Shown here in pieces: positions 46,720-58,599 of a stretch of DNA of 64,000 nt (positions within the stretch are counted from its first letter, which is position 1; every line of letters begins with the position of its first letter). The notes beneath the pieces are model-generated. The model saw only the letters and a list, made by a program, of their open reading frames with translations. It did not search any database and was not told where the DNA came from. The stretch is from Garcia nutans (taxonomy: Eukaryota; Streptophyta; Magnoliopsida; Malpighiales; Euphorbiaceae): assembly GCA_947685225.1 (NCBI GenBank), contig CANTUV010000031.1, positions 64,213,001 through 64,277,000 of the forward strand, written 5' to 3'. The position numbers were made by a program, and so were the translations under genes.

Positions 46720-47649
46720 TGTAATATCCTCATATATGCCCTAGAAGTTGTGATTATGTTGTTGTTGTTGTTATATAATTGGATTGAATATATGTGTTAA
46801 ATTACAAGAGAAAAGAAATAGAGAAAAGAATGTTTATGTATATGTGATTTGGGAAAGAATTTAGGGTTTAGAGAGAATGGTATATGTTGTGTATATGATG
46901 ATATATATAACATATAAGTTGGTCAAAATGAAGAGTCAAGGAAAGAAGATATTTATTTTTGTTAAGTGTGAAGTTACTATAAAGGGCATGTAATGAATGG
47001 TAATCAAGACAAATGGTATAAGGGTGTTTAGGTAATTACTCTTGTTGAATCACTTGGTGGAGATTTAAAGAGGTGATATTTTGTCTTTTCTTCATTTCCT
47101 TCTTCTTCTTCTTCTTCTCTTCTCCACGTTGGTTGGCTCCTCCTTAGACAAGAGAGAGCAAAGTGAGATTTGTTTAATTCTAACATCAAATTGAAGGGAG
47201 AATCAAAGGATTTAATTGAAGATTTGTGGAATTCAACAACTTAGGTAAGTTCTTTCTCTTGATTTTCCTTTGTTCTTTTGAAATTGTGTTTGGGATTGGT
47301 GAGTTGATATGGATGGTTGATTAAGTGTGTTTGTGATGTGTTTTTAAGCATTAAGTTTTGAAGGAAGTGAATTGTCATTGATTTGGGAAGTGAAGAAGTC
47401 TTGGAAAAGGAAGTGTTTAGAAGTGGTGCTTAAGGTAAGTACACACTTGTTTCTCTTGCTAATTGAAGTTGTTTGAAGGTTTGATTGTTATATGTTGGTG
47501 ATGAAAATGTTGTGATGAGTATGTAAAATAATTGCTAATAATGTTGATTATGTCCATTTGAATGAGGTTATGTTGTGTACAATGTGTTTTAAGTTAACCA
47601 AAAGAAGTTTGGCTACATTTAGGGTTTATGTATGAGAAACGTAATTTGG

Positions 47650-47867
47650 GACGGTCGCTATTAGTCTTGGGCGGTCGCTATTTAGTCATGTGCGGTCACG
47701 ACTTAGGTCGGACTTCTGACCGCGAAACCTACTGTGATAGGGTTTCATCTTTTGATTGTGAAGTGCGGTCGCGACTTAGGTCGGACTTCTGACCGCGAAA
47801 TCTACTGTGATAAGGTTTCATCGTGTAAATGTATGGCGCGGTCGTATTCAGGTGAGGCGCGACCGCT
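47650..47867 (+). repeat. Inverted-motif cluster GCGGTCGCGAC/GACCGC (D, 5' LTR)
   Basis: Words GCGGTCGCGACTTAGGTCGG and CTTCTGACCGCGAAA alternate twice, with GGGCGGTCGCTA upstream and GCGCGGTCG...GCGCGACCGC downstream. It is very CpG-rich inside AT-rich sequence. It occupies the place in the putative intron where B and the minus-strand LTRs carry CGTGTC clusters. One 5' LTR word reads GCGGTCACGAC where the 3' LTR has GCGGTCGCGAC. Confidence 0.9.
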
Positions 47868-48542
47868 AGAAGTGTTCTGTTCTGCTTTATTTGAAGCAAT
47901 TTAATTTTTGTAACAAGATTCTCAAATACATGTTAAATAGATCATCCATATGAGTTGTCAAGGATCAAAATAGAGATCATTTGTCTAACATCATTGTTGA
48001 GATTGAACAATGTTATATTATGTATTGTGAATGGTAATGTATTATATTGTTTGCATAACGTGACTAGTGTTATGACTTAAATAGCGCGAAAGAGGCGATG
48101 ATCATTCAAAAAGGTACGTGCAATGTAATTTGTTATGATAAACGTTTTAATAACGAATGATGTTAATGTGTCTTGAGAAATGATTGAAATGAAATAAATA
48201 GACATATTGTTTATATGACGATGAATTTAAGATACATATGCAATGAAATTAATGATGTATGTTCGAATAATGTCATGTTCGTGTAGTTAATGTAATTGGT
48301 GTTGTATATATATATATATCAATGATGATGTGTATGATGTGAAGCCATTGTGATTGGCAATGATGATTCAAATGAGATGTGAAGCCATTGTGATTGGCTA
48401 TGATGATTCAATTGAAAGAGATAAGGCATGTTTGCCTAATTGATGATGAGTTTGATAATGAAATAATAAATGAATTGTGTAACTAATGTGTTATTCGATT
48501 TCAGAGTTCTGGGTTTGGAGGCATGCCTATAAAATGAAAAAG

Positions 48543-48722
48543 GTAACAGTCTTGCCGGGTTGAGGATCTCTTCATTTTGAATTGAATTGAGATCCAAGAG
48601 ACTGGGTCTGTTACACTATGAGAAATTGTAATTATGAGATATATGATTGGTAACAGTCTTGCCGGGTTGAGGATCACCTCGAGTTTAGCCGAGTTGATGA
48701 TCCAAGAGACTGGGTCTGTTAC
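48543..48722 (+). repeat. Two 72-bp units with inverted ends GTAACAG...CTGTTAC (D, 5' LTR)
   Basis: Units 48543-48614 and 48650-48722, each GTAACAGTCTTGCCGGGTTG...AGAGACTGGGTCTGTTAC, separated by 35 bases. Internal GGATC...GATCC adds a further inverted pair. Matching pairs lie at 55053-55232 (D), 58749-58926 (A), 56196-56373 (C 5' LTR) and 30534-30604 with 39786-39858 (C 3' LTR). Confidence 0.88.
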
Positions 48723-49646
48723 GCTATCCATGGACAGAGATATTGATATATGATGCCTACGGGCTTGATAATTATGATTATAGACCAAAGCAGTAACTCT
48801 GAACTTTGAATAACATATTAGTGTTTTGGGCCCGAGTCTGTCTTTATTGTCAATGTGAAATGCAAGTATTGAAATATTGATTGTGAGTATTAATACTGAA
48901 TTATGCTTGGTGAATTGTGAATAATATAATGTTATTAAGTGTAATATGTAAATGAATTGTGATTTATGATTTGTATGATATGTAATTTGTGTATTGCAAT
49001 AATGAGTGGTATGATAGGTAAAGTGTGTATTGCAATAATGATTGGTATGGTATATATATAATGTAGGGGTAGTAATATATTGGTTTTGAGTATTGGTGAT
49101 GCATTGGGGTTGGTGATAATATTATGTATATATATACATCATATATGAAATTAGTTATGATATATTAAAGATGAAATTAAAAAGAAAAGAAGATATGATA
49201 AGAACTAATTATATATTGAATTGATGTATCATTATATGTCAATACTTCTATACTATATGTTTATATCTTTATAGTTGGACTACTAAGCTCTCGGGCTTAG
49301 CGCGGGTGTTTATTCGCGCAGGTTTATAGATGGAAGATATGAAGTCTTTTATTATGCCACAAGAAGAGTAAAGTTTGTCGAGACCAACTAGAGGGTAATA
49401 CATACATGTATAAATTTTTAATTATCATGTATTTCTGACGAGAGAGTATTTATATGTATAAATGAAGTTTTGATAAAGATAATGATTTTGTAAATGTTAT
49501 TTAAATTAATGTATTATGGTTTGAACTCTGTTACAGGTTTTTAAAAGATAACGAAAAGTTACATCCTTATACTTTATATATTTACTGTATGTATACTAGG
49601 TATACATATAGTACTTATATAGGGTATCGGGGTGTTACAATTATTT

Positions 49647-49658
49647 TGGTATCAGTGC
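49647..49658 (+). other. Primer binding site, initiator tRNA-Met, one mismatch (element D)
   Basis: TGGTATCAGTGC, seven bases after the LTR. It differs from the consensus at one position (A to T). Confidence 0.88.
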
Positions 49659-52600
49659 TTAGGTTCGAGATTCTCGGCCTAAGTGAAATTAAAAAGAAAA
49701 AGTTTTGAAATGTTAAAATGAATTACAAAGAAGAGTTTTGAAATGTAATTTGTAATACATGTATATGCATTGACACCTAGGTTGGTCTCAGATGTGGCAT
49801 TATGTGATGTGGGATAAATTTGAATTATGAGAGGGATGATAATGTCTGAATGAGGTTTTTACTTGAAAGTAAAAACTAGAGAAAGAAATGATATGAAAAC
49901 TAAAATAAAATAAAAATATTGGTTAATGTAAGAAAATATAATGGTGTTGTTTGCATTGTTGTTTTAATGCAAATATTGTAAATTTAATGTGATAATGTAA
50001 TGTAATATTTTAGTGATCAAAGATTGAGTTGATCACTTGAAAATGTAAGGTACGTACAGTATTGCATGTTTGTAACCTATATAATTATTTGTCTATTAAT
50101 GTTGAGAATGATTACGCTTGTATTGATGAACTTGTGCAAAGCTAGGTCACGTGATAAGATTGATAGTGAGACTTGGATTGAGCAACGTTAGTTTAAGAAA
50201 ACTGAAATTTGTAATAACTAGACTTGAAAAGCGTATAAAGGTTATTGGGCTCAATGTGTATATGATTGGATGTATTGTACATATGTATATATATGTGAGT
50301 GATATATATATATGTTGAATGGTAAACTAATGGATATGTAAAGTTAAGATTTTGTTTAAAGGAAAAAGAGATGATATGGGTTAAGTAAAAATATACATTG
50401 GTATTGTTACCTTAATACGGACATTGTGAATTCAATGTTAGAAATGTGAGATGCTTGGATATTGTGAAAGCTCAATGTAATGGTGGTAATAGGTGATATT
50501 TGAATTGTTGAAGTGAGCTTGATAATTGTGAAAAGTAGATGTTTTAATACTGCTTTGTGATATATAAATATATAAGATGAGTTTGGCAAATTGAAGTTTA
50601 AGTGAGGTGGTAAGTTGAGAAGTTAAAGTTTTAGTGGCATTTGATAAAGATTATTTGGATATTGATGGTTTAATGTGTATGCAATACATGAGCTAAATGA
50701 AATGACTAATATGGCATATGAAAGTATTATGAATTGAGTAAAGTGATTGATAGTATAAGAATTTATCTTGAAGTATAAAAGAGAAGTGGATAAGCAAATG
50801 AGGATGAGCTATTTTAAGGCATTATATTGAAAAGGGTAAAAATGGATATGGAAATATATTAAATGCTTTTAAAGATGAAAGTGAAAGAAATGTTACATTG
50901 GGAATGTGGTTAAGATGGATATAAAGTGCTATTATAGTCAGTATATATGTATGTGTGTTGTATGAATAAATACTTTGCATCATATTGGAAGAGATGGTAC
51001 TGGATGATTCTCGCTGACTCTCTTGAGGGGCAGGTTACGTATTCGATCCAGAGTGGCGACTTGCACTCATGTGTCTTGGGTGTAATTCGAATAAGTGAAT
51101 CCTGTTGGAAGGCCGTGAGGGCAGTTTGGTACTGTAGCAGCCCAGCTTTGAGGCCCTGATGGTTTCTCCGGATAGGAATGGTTTAGCAGGTGGACTAAGA
51201 CGGTTGTTACAGTTATAAAGGAACATTTTTAGTGAATGTATGAAAAAGGAAAATAAAACAAGAGTATATAATTAAGTATATACATTTATATGATATGTAA
51301 ACTGAGTTTCTCAATGTGAATGAAATTATGACATGAATGTGACCTATGAATTTGTATGTGGTATAATTATAGAATTAGTGTTATGGAAATGATGTAGTAT
51401 GTATTAGTGGACCTAAGAGAGACTAGGACTTGAACTGGGTACAACTAGATGAGTGATGTGATGGAAGTGAAAATAGAATGGACTTGAGTATTATGGAACA
51501 GTGGAGTTTGTGATAGTGAGCATTGAACTTAATTATCATATGATATTTAGAGTTCCAAAGTATTCATATATGGAAAGTTTTATGCAATTATACATTATAA
51601 GAAATTGTAAATGGATTAGAAATGAAGTGATGAATAAAATTGTATAGCAGCTGCATATGATTGAATATGTATAAAGTAATATTGTTGAAACATGAATTAA
51701 GTGGATAAAGATCATATAATCGAGTGCAAATTGGTTTGAAACGGAGTTAGAATGTATTAACTTCTGATATAGCAAAAATGTAAAGAAGGAATGTGTAATT
51801 CTTGAAATACATCTTAACCTTGTATTTGTATAGATTGAGGATAAAATTATGAGAAAAAAACAGTATTGATCTGAAAGTCCTAGGCTTGAATATTAATCTT
51901 TTATAGCCATGTGTTTTGTTTAGTATATTTGATCAGTTAATTTGTTATCCCCGGATTTGGATCTTAGATATAATGATTGTAATGCAGATCTGGTGGGATT
52001 GAATTTTGTTTGAAAAGTATAGTTGAAAGTTATGATGGATAAAGTTGTACTTTATCATTTTTTTGTTAAAAATTTGGTTATAACTGTGAAGATTAAGAGA
52101 GAAAAAGGAAATTATGAAAATGTTTTGAGTTAGGGATGATATGACAATAAGGTAATCAAAATAAATATGATTGAAAGTTATACTGAATATGTTTATGGTA
52201 TGTAATGAATGAATGAATGAACTTGAGGTTTAAGTGAAAGAACTATTAGTAGTAAATTATGATATAAAATTTTTATGAGAATTGGTGGAAATTATATTAA
52301 GATAATTTGAAATAATTTGTTATCATGATAATTTGACTGAATATGGATCGGAAATGATCAGGAATTGTATATAAGTTGCCCTAATGGAATTAAGTTATAT
52401 ATATACATATATGAATATGATGAAATTTTATGATGAGTCAAATACATTAATTGTTGGTTGGAGTTGAATAAGATTTGAATATGGATATATTGTGACAGAT
52501 AGATCAATGGATCTAGAATTGGCTAAGATTATGAATCATTATTGAAATTTATTGTGTATAGTTGTATTAAGAAAATAGTTATTTACATGATAATGTATAT

Positions 52601-53215
52601 GATGTAAATTTTAAAGTATGATTGGACATGAATAAGTGGAATATAGTAATTGTTAATCATGATAAGAAGAGAAAAAGATTGGTTATCTATAAAATAAGTT
52701 GAAAGATAATGTATTAATATGTAAGTTAAGTGAAAAGCGTGCTAAAAAAAATAACTCCATTTATGGAAAAATCAGGATTTTGTTATCTATTGAGAGTAAT
52801 AAGTGTCTATTTAGACAGTGATTGTAATGATGGGATAATTAATGCACAAATATAACCAATGGTTTTTAAGGTTAAAGTTAAGAGAGTAATTACAAAGAGA
52901 TGAAGGAACAATATATATTAAATATAAAGATTGGATGAACTATATAAATGAGCTGATTCTTGTATAAAGTCATTAATAGGAAATGTAATGAGATCTTTTG
53001 AATGTTTGATCAAGGAAGTAATCAATTGTATAAACATATAGAATGATGAATTATGGAAATTGAAAGAAGATGGTTGATTCTAAAGGGAAGAGTTGAAGTT
53101 ATGTGATTTGATAATATAATAACTTAAGCATATAATTAACTTCATATAGGAGTTAAGATAGTATTTTGTTAAGAATAAATTGTTATGGTACTGATAATTT
53201 CGAGGACGAAATTAT
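49659..53215 (+). mobile_element. Non-coding internal region of element D
   Basis: About 3.6 kb without a supported gene, homologous in stretches to the B and C internal regions. A GC-rich island at 50995-51218 differs in composition from everything around it. The end has the inverted repeat ATAATTTCG-AGGA-CGAAATTAT (53194-53215). Confidence 0.85.
50995..51218 (+). other. GC-rich island of unknown origin in element D
   Basis: About 220 bases with roughly balanced composition inside a region that is mostly A and T. It begins near GGTACTGGATGATTCTCGCTG and ends near GACGGTTGTTACAG. A 70-codon open frame covers it (50947-51159), and another runs on the minus strand. I recognise neither, and codon-like structure is not evident. 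It may be captured sequence or a conserved cis element of the helper family. Confidence 0.5.
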
Positions 53216-53231
53216 TTAAGGGGGAGAGAAT
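53216..53231 (+). other. Polypurine tract of element D
   Basis: TAAGGGGGAGAGAAT before the 3' LTR start TGTAATATCC. Confidence 0.87.
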
Positions 53232-56149
53232 TGTAATATCCTCATATATGCCCTAGAAGTTGTGATTATGTTGTTGTTGTTGTTATATAATTGGATTGAA
53301 TATATATGTTAAATTACAAGAGAAAAGAAATAGAGAAAAGAATGTTTATGTATATGTGATTTGGGAAAGAATTTAGGGTTTAGAGAGAATGGTATATGTT
53401 GTGTATATGATGATATATATAACATATAAGTTGGTCCAAATGAAGAGTCAAGGAAAGAAGATATTTATTTTTGTTAAGTGTGAAGTTACTATAAAGGGCA
53501 TGTAATGAATGGTAATCAAGACAAATGGTATAAGGGTGTTTAGGTAATTACTCTTGTTGAATCACTTGGTGGAGATTTAAAGAGGTGATATTTTGTCTTT
53601 TCTTCATTTCCTTCTTCTTCTTCTTCTTCTCTTCTCCACGTTGGTTGGCTCCTCCTTAGACAAGAGAGAGCAAAGTGAGATTTGTTTAATTCTAACATCA
53701 AATTGAAGGGAGAATCAAAGGATTTAATTGAAGATTTGTGGAATTCAACAACTTAGGTAAGTTCTTTCTCTTGATTTTCCTTTGTTCTTTTGAAATTGTG
53801 TTTGGGATTGGTGAGTTGATATGGATGGTTGATTAAGTGTGTTTGTTATGTGTTTTTAAGCATTAAGTTTTGAAGGAAGTGAATTGTCATTGATTTGGGA
53901 AGTGAAGAAGTCTTGGAAAAGGAAGTGTTTAGAAGTGGTGCTTAAGGTAAGTACACACTTGTTTCTCTTGCTAATTGAAGTTGTTTGAAGGTTTGATTGT
54001 TATATGTTGGTGATGAAAATGTTGTGATGAGTATGTAAAATAATTGCTAATAATGTTGATTATGTCCATTTGAATGAGGTTATGTTGTGTACAATGTGTT
54101 TTAAGTTAACCAAAAGAAGTTTGGCTACATTTAGGGTTTATGTATGAGAAACGTAATTTGGGACGGTCGCTATTAGTCTTGGGCGGTCGCTATTTAGTCA
54201 TGTGCGGTCGCGACTTAGGTCGGACTTCTGACCGCGAAACCTACTGTGATAGGGTTTCATCTTTTGATTGTGAAGTGCGGTCGCGACTTAGGTCGGACTT
54301 CTGACCGCGAAATCTACTGTGATAAGGTTTCATGGTGTAAATGTATGGCGCGGTCGTATTCAGGTGAGGCGCGACCGCTAGAAGTGTTCTGTTCTGCTTT
54401 ATTTGAAGCAATTTAATTTTTGTAACAAGATTCTCAAATACATGTTAAATAGATCATCCATATGAGTTGTCAAGGATCAAAATAGAGATCATTTGTCTAA
54501 CATCATTGTTGAGATTGAACAATGTTATATTATGTATTGTGAATGGTAATGTATTATATTGTTTGCATAACGTGACTAGTGTTATGACTTAAATAGCGCG
54601 AAAGAGGCGATGATCATTCAAAAAGGTACGTGCAATGTAATTTGTTATGATAAACATTTTAATAACGAATGATGTTAATGTGTCTTGAGAAATGATTGAA
54701 ATGAAATAAATAGACATATTGTTTATATGACGATGAATTTAAGATACATATGCAATGAAATTAATTATGTATGTTCGAATAATGTCATGTTCGTGTAGTT
54801 AATGTAATTGGTGTTGTATATATATATATCAATGATGATGTGTATGATGTGAAGCCATTGTGATTGGCAATGATGATTCAAATGAGATGTGAAGCCATTG
54901 TGATTGGCTATGATGATTCAATTGAAAGAGATAAGGCATGTTTGCCTAATTGATGATGAGTTTGATAATGAAATAATAAATGAATTGTGTAACTAATGTG
55001 TTATTCGATTTCAGAGTTCTGGGTTTGGAGGCATGCCTATAAAATGAAAAAGGTAACAGTCTTGCCGGGTTGAGGATCTCTTCGTTTTGAGTTGAATTGA
55101 GATCCAAGAGACTGGGTCTGTTACACTATGAGAAATTGTAATTATGAGATATATGATTGGTAACAGTCTTGCCGGGTTGAGGATCACCTCGAGTTTAGCC
55201 GAGTTGATGATCCAAGAGACTGGGTCTGTTACGCTATCCATGGACAGAGATATTGATATATGATGCCTACGGGCTTGATAATTATGATTATAGACCAAAG
55301 CAGTAACTCTGAACTTTGAATAACATATTAGTGTTTTGGGCCCGAGTCTGTCTTTATTGTCAATGTGAAATGCAAGTATTGAAATATTGATTGTGAGTAT
55401 TAATACTGAATTATGCTTGGTGAATTGTGAATAATATAATGTTATTAAGTGTAATATGTAAATGAATTGTGATTTATGATTTGTATGATATGTAATTTGT
55501 GTATTGCAATAATGAGTGGTATGATAGGTAAAGTGTGTATTGCAATAATGATTGGTATGGTATATATATAATGTAGGGGTAGTAATATATTGGTTTTGAG
55601 TATTGGTGATGCATTGGGGTTGGTGATAATATTATGTATATATATACATCATATATGAAATTAGTTATGATATATTAAAGATGAAATTAAAAAGAAAAGA
55701 AGATATGATAAGAACTAATTATATATTGAATTGATGTATCATTATATGTCAATACTTCTATACTATATGTTTATATCTTTATAGTTGGACTACTAAGCTC
55801 TCGGGCTTAGCGCGGGTGTTTATTCGCGCAGGTTTATAGATGGAAGATATGAAGTCTTTTATTATGCCACAAGAAGAGTAAAGTTTGTCGAGACCAACTA
55901 GAGGGTAATGCATACATGTATAAATTTTTAATTATCATGTATTTCTGACGAGAGAGTATTTATATGTATAAATGAAGTTTTGATAAAGATAATGATTTTG
56001 TAAATGTTATTTAAATTAATGTATTATGGTTTGAACTCTGTTACAGGTTTTTAAAAGATAACGAAAAGTGACATCCTTATACTTTATATATTTACTGTAT
56101 GTATACTAGGTATACGTATAGTACTTATATAGGGTATCGAGGTGTTACA
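53232..56149 (+). repeat. 3' LTR of element D
   Basis: Two bases shorter than the 5' LTR because of a TA-run difference near 54815. Motif cluster 54161-54379, inverted-end units 55053-55124 and 55160-55232, double hairpin 55793-55829. The last bases read GGGTATCGAGGTGTTACA, with one change against the 5' LTR. Confidence 0.95.
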
Positions 56150-56154
56150 ACGCC

Positions 56155-58594
56155 CGTAGGCAATGTATATACATGTCTCTCTATCCATGGATAGTGTAAC
56201 AGACCCAGTCTCTTGGACCATCAACTCAACACATATGAGGAGATCCTCAACCCGGCAAGACTGTTACAAATCATATATCTCATATTCACAATTCTCATAG
56301 TGTAACAGACCCAGTCTCTTGGACCATCAACTCAACACATATAAGGAGATCCTCAACCCGGCAAGACTGTTACCTTTCATCATTTCTTAGGCATGCCACC
56401 CAAATCCAGAACTCTGAAACTGAATAACATATTAAACAAACAATTCATTTATTATTTCATTATCAATCTCATCATCAATTAGGCCAACATGCCTTATCTC
56501 TTTCAATTGAATTATCATAGCCAATCACAATGGCTTCATATCATATAATATCTCAATCCATATGATACATATAGCATCATTGATATCACATTTCAAAGTA
56601 TATTATTCATATAATACATTTCCATACACAAGATTCACAATGCATATAACATAACATTTTCTCACTTCTCAAAACACATTAACATCATTCATTACTAGAG
56701 CATTTATCATAACAAATTGCACATACCTTATGAATGATCCTCATTTCTTCCTACCTTTCCCATTTCATATTTCATCCTTTATATATATTCTTCATTTACA
56801 TTCACAATATAATAGCTTATTTAACACTTTCATCCCAATGTGTTAATGTTCAAAGACATATAAGGATATACAATCAAATAGGGTTTATGCTTACCTTGTT
56901 AATGATCTTCACATCCTTTACATCATTCAATCATCACCTTAGTCCAATTATGTTAACAATATAATAGATCACTTAACACATTTGCAAACAAATGTGTTAA
57001 GCCTCAAATTATGTAATTAAATACAATCATATGGATTGGTACTTACCTCAAGAACTAGTCCCACCAATCTATACATTTCTTCTCTTTCCAAGAATTCTCC
57101 ACATTTAGGTTAATGCAACCCAATCTCTTCAAAACCTTTGAGGGACACGGGCAGCACCACTTGAGGGACATGGTTAGGGCAATTCAACCTCTTCACAATC
57201 TAATCCAAAAGGAATATTAGCAAAATGACCATATGAATAGTACATTCTGGTTTAAGACTCCATTTTATCCTTATTTTGAAAAATTGTATAAAATAATCTA
57301 CTTGACTAAAAATTCTAAAATTTTTACAGAATTTATTTTTGTATCTTAAAATCATTCCATTAAAATTTCAGATCAAACTGAACACAAAATCTTGGTCAAA
57401 TAGTTCACCTAACCAGACTGCCCCAATTGCCCTGCATCCTGGCAGCAGTTCTGAACTTTGTGAATTCCATAAATCAAATTCAATCAACGTGGTTCCAAAT
57501 TATTTTTCTCAACTACTAGACTCACTAAGAAACAACATATCCAAAATTCAATTGGATATGATTTTTCTACATTTTATTAAAAATCCCGAAATATAGCTGT
57601 CTCAGTTAAGGTACCTGCTGGAACAGGTCTAATAAAAATAATCTTTCTAAACTCATAACCATTCCAAAATCGAATCAACATATTTTTCAGTCATTCTAGA
57701 CTCATAGAGGCACAACATATCAAAAATTCACTTTAAGAACATTTTTCTATAATTAATTAAAAATCATACAAGTCACAGCCTTTACTAATTGTAAAACAGA
57801 AAAAAATTCACTAAACACAACTCTTACTCTTCCATCACCAACACCAACCTAGCTTCTTATCTTTAATTCCATTTCAACACTTTTACACACACCATACACA
57901 AACACACTTAATCATACTATCCATAAACCTAACTCAATCCATACACAACTTCAAAAAGAACCAAAGCAAACAAGAGAAATCTTACCAAAATGATGAAATT
58001 CCTTGAAATTCCAACTTGGTTACTTGGAATCTCTCTCAACTTTGGAGCTTAGAACATCAAACCCTTCTTTTACTCTCTTGCTTTCCTTTGTCTTAGGTGA
58101 GCCGGCCACACAAGGAAAAAGAAGAAGAAATGATGAAGAAAACACAAAGTCAATAGGCATTAAATACTCCTCCAAAAGAAAATTACTATCTTACCCTCAT
58201 ACACATTTTAATTCTCTTTACAAGCTCTTGCCCATTTTGGTAGTTTCACATTCAACAATTTAAATATCTTCTTCCCTTGACTAAGCACTTTGACCAACAT
58301 ATATGTCATATATATTGCCATATACCCAACATATACACTATCTCTCTCTATACAATTCTTTCCTTTGCAAATACACATATTCATTTCTCTCAAATACTTT
58401 TACCATTCAATCAAACCCTATACAAATATACCACTTATCAATTACACATTCAAATCAATTATAACAATATTATCATAACTTCTAGGCACACTTAGGGATA
58501 TTACAATTAGACATATACATATACATCACATATACATTAAATCCAAATACAACAACTCCTCCAAAACTTTTAAGGTATATCTCGGGATATTACA
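56155..58594 (-). repeat. 5' LTR of element C, main segment
   Basis: LTR positions 1-2440 in minus orientation. It has both GTAACAG...CTGTTAC units (56196-56267 and 56302-56373) and one intact and one decayed GGGACA(C/T)GG word (57143 and 57166). Bases 56523-58594 are an inverted near-identical copy of 27546-29617. Confidence 0.95.
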
Positions 58595-58599
58595 TGATT

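Larger units (their letters stand above)
46720..49639 (+). repeat. 5' LTR of element D
   Basis: TGTAATATCCTCAT to GGTGTTACA. It has a GTT repeat (46757-46771), a CTTCTTCTT tract (47100-47118), a donor-like TTAGGTAAGT (47241-47250), the GCGGTCGCGAC cluster (47650-47867), an acceptor-like GATTTCAG (48497-48504), two GTAACAG...CTGTTAC units (48543-48614 and 48650-48722) and the double hairpin (49283-49319). The part after about 48780 is nearly identical to A and C, while the first half is much more diverged. Confidence 0.95.
46720..56149 (+). mobile_element. Element D: non-coding LARD
   Basis: A 9,430-bp element with ACGCC duplications (46715-46719 and 56150-56154), LTRs 46720-49639 (2,920 bp) and 53232-56149 (2,918 bp), primer site and polypurine tract. 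About a dozen LTR differences are visible, roughly twice as many as in B, so D is somewhat older. No genes. Confidence 0.97.
29618..58594 (-). mobile_element. Element C: minus-strand LARD-like element carrying B and D
   Basis: Bounded by TGTAACACCCCG on the left and GGGATATTACA on the right, and by TGATT duplications (29613-29617 and 58595-58599). Without B and D it is 10,395 bp: 3' LTR (29618-30604 + 39752-42079), internal region (42080-45844) and 5' LTR (45845-46719 + 56155-58594). Both LTRs come to exactly 3,315 bp. It is non-coding and so needs proteins from a Tekay-type helper. It inserted in a solo LTR of its own family in the opposite direction. Confidence 0.95.

Noticed and set aside
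50947..51226. Small gene in element D (70 and 63 codons on opposite strands)
   Set aside because: No family is recognised and both strands are open. Only the composition anomaly is reported.
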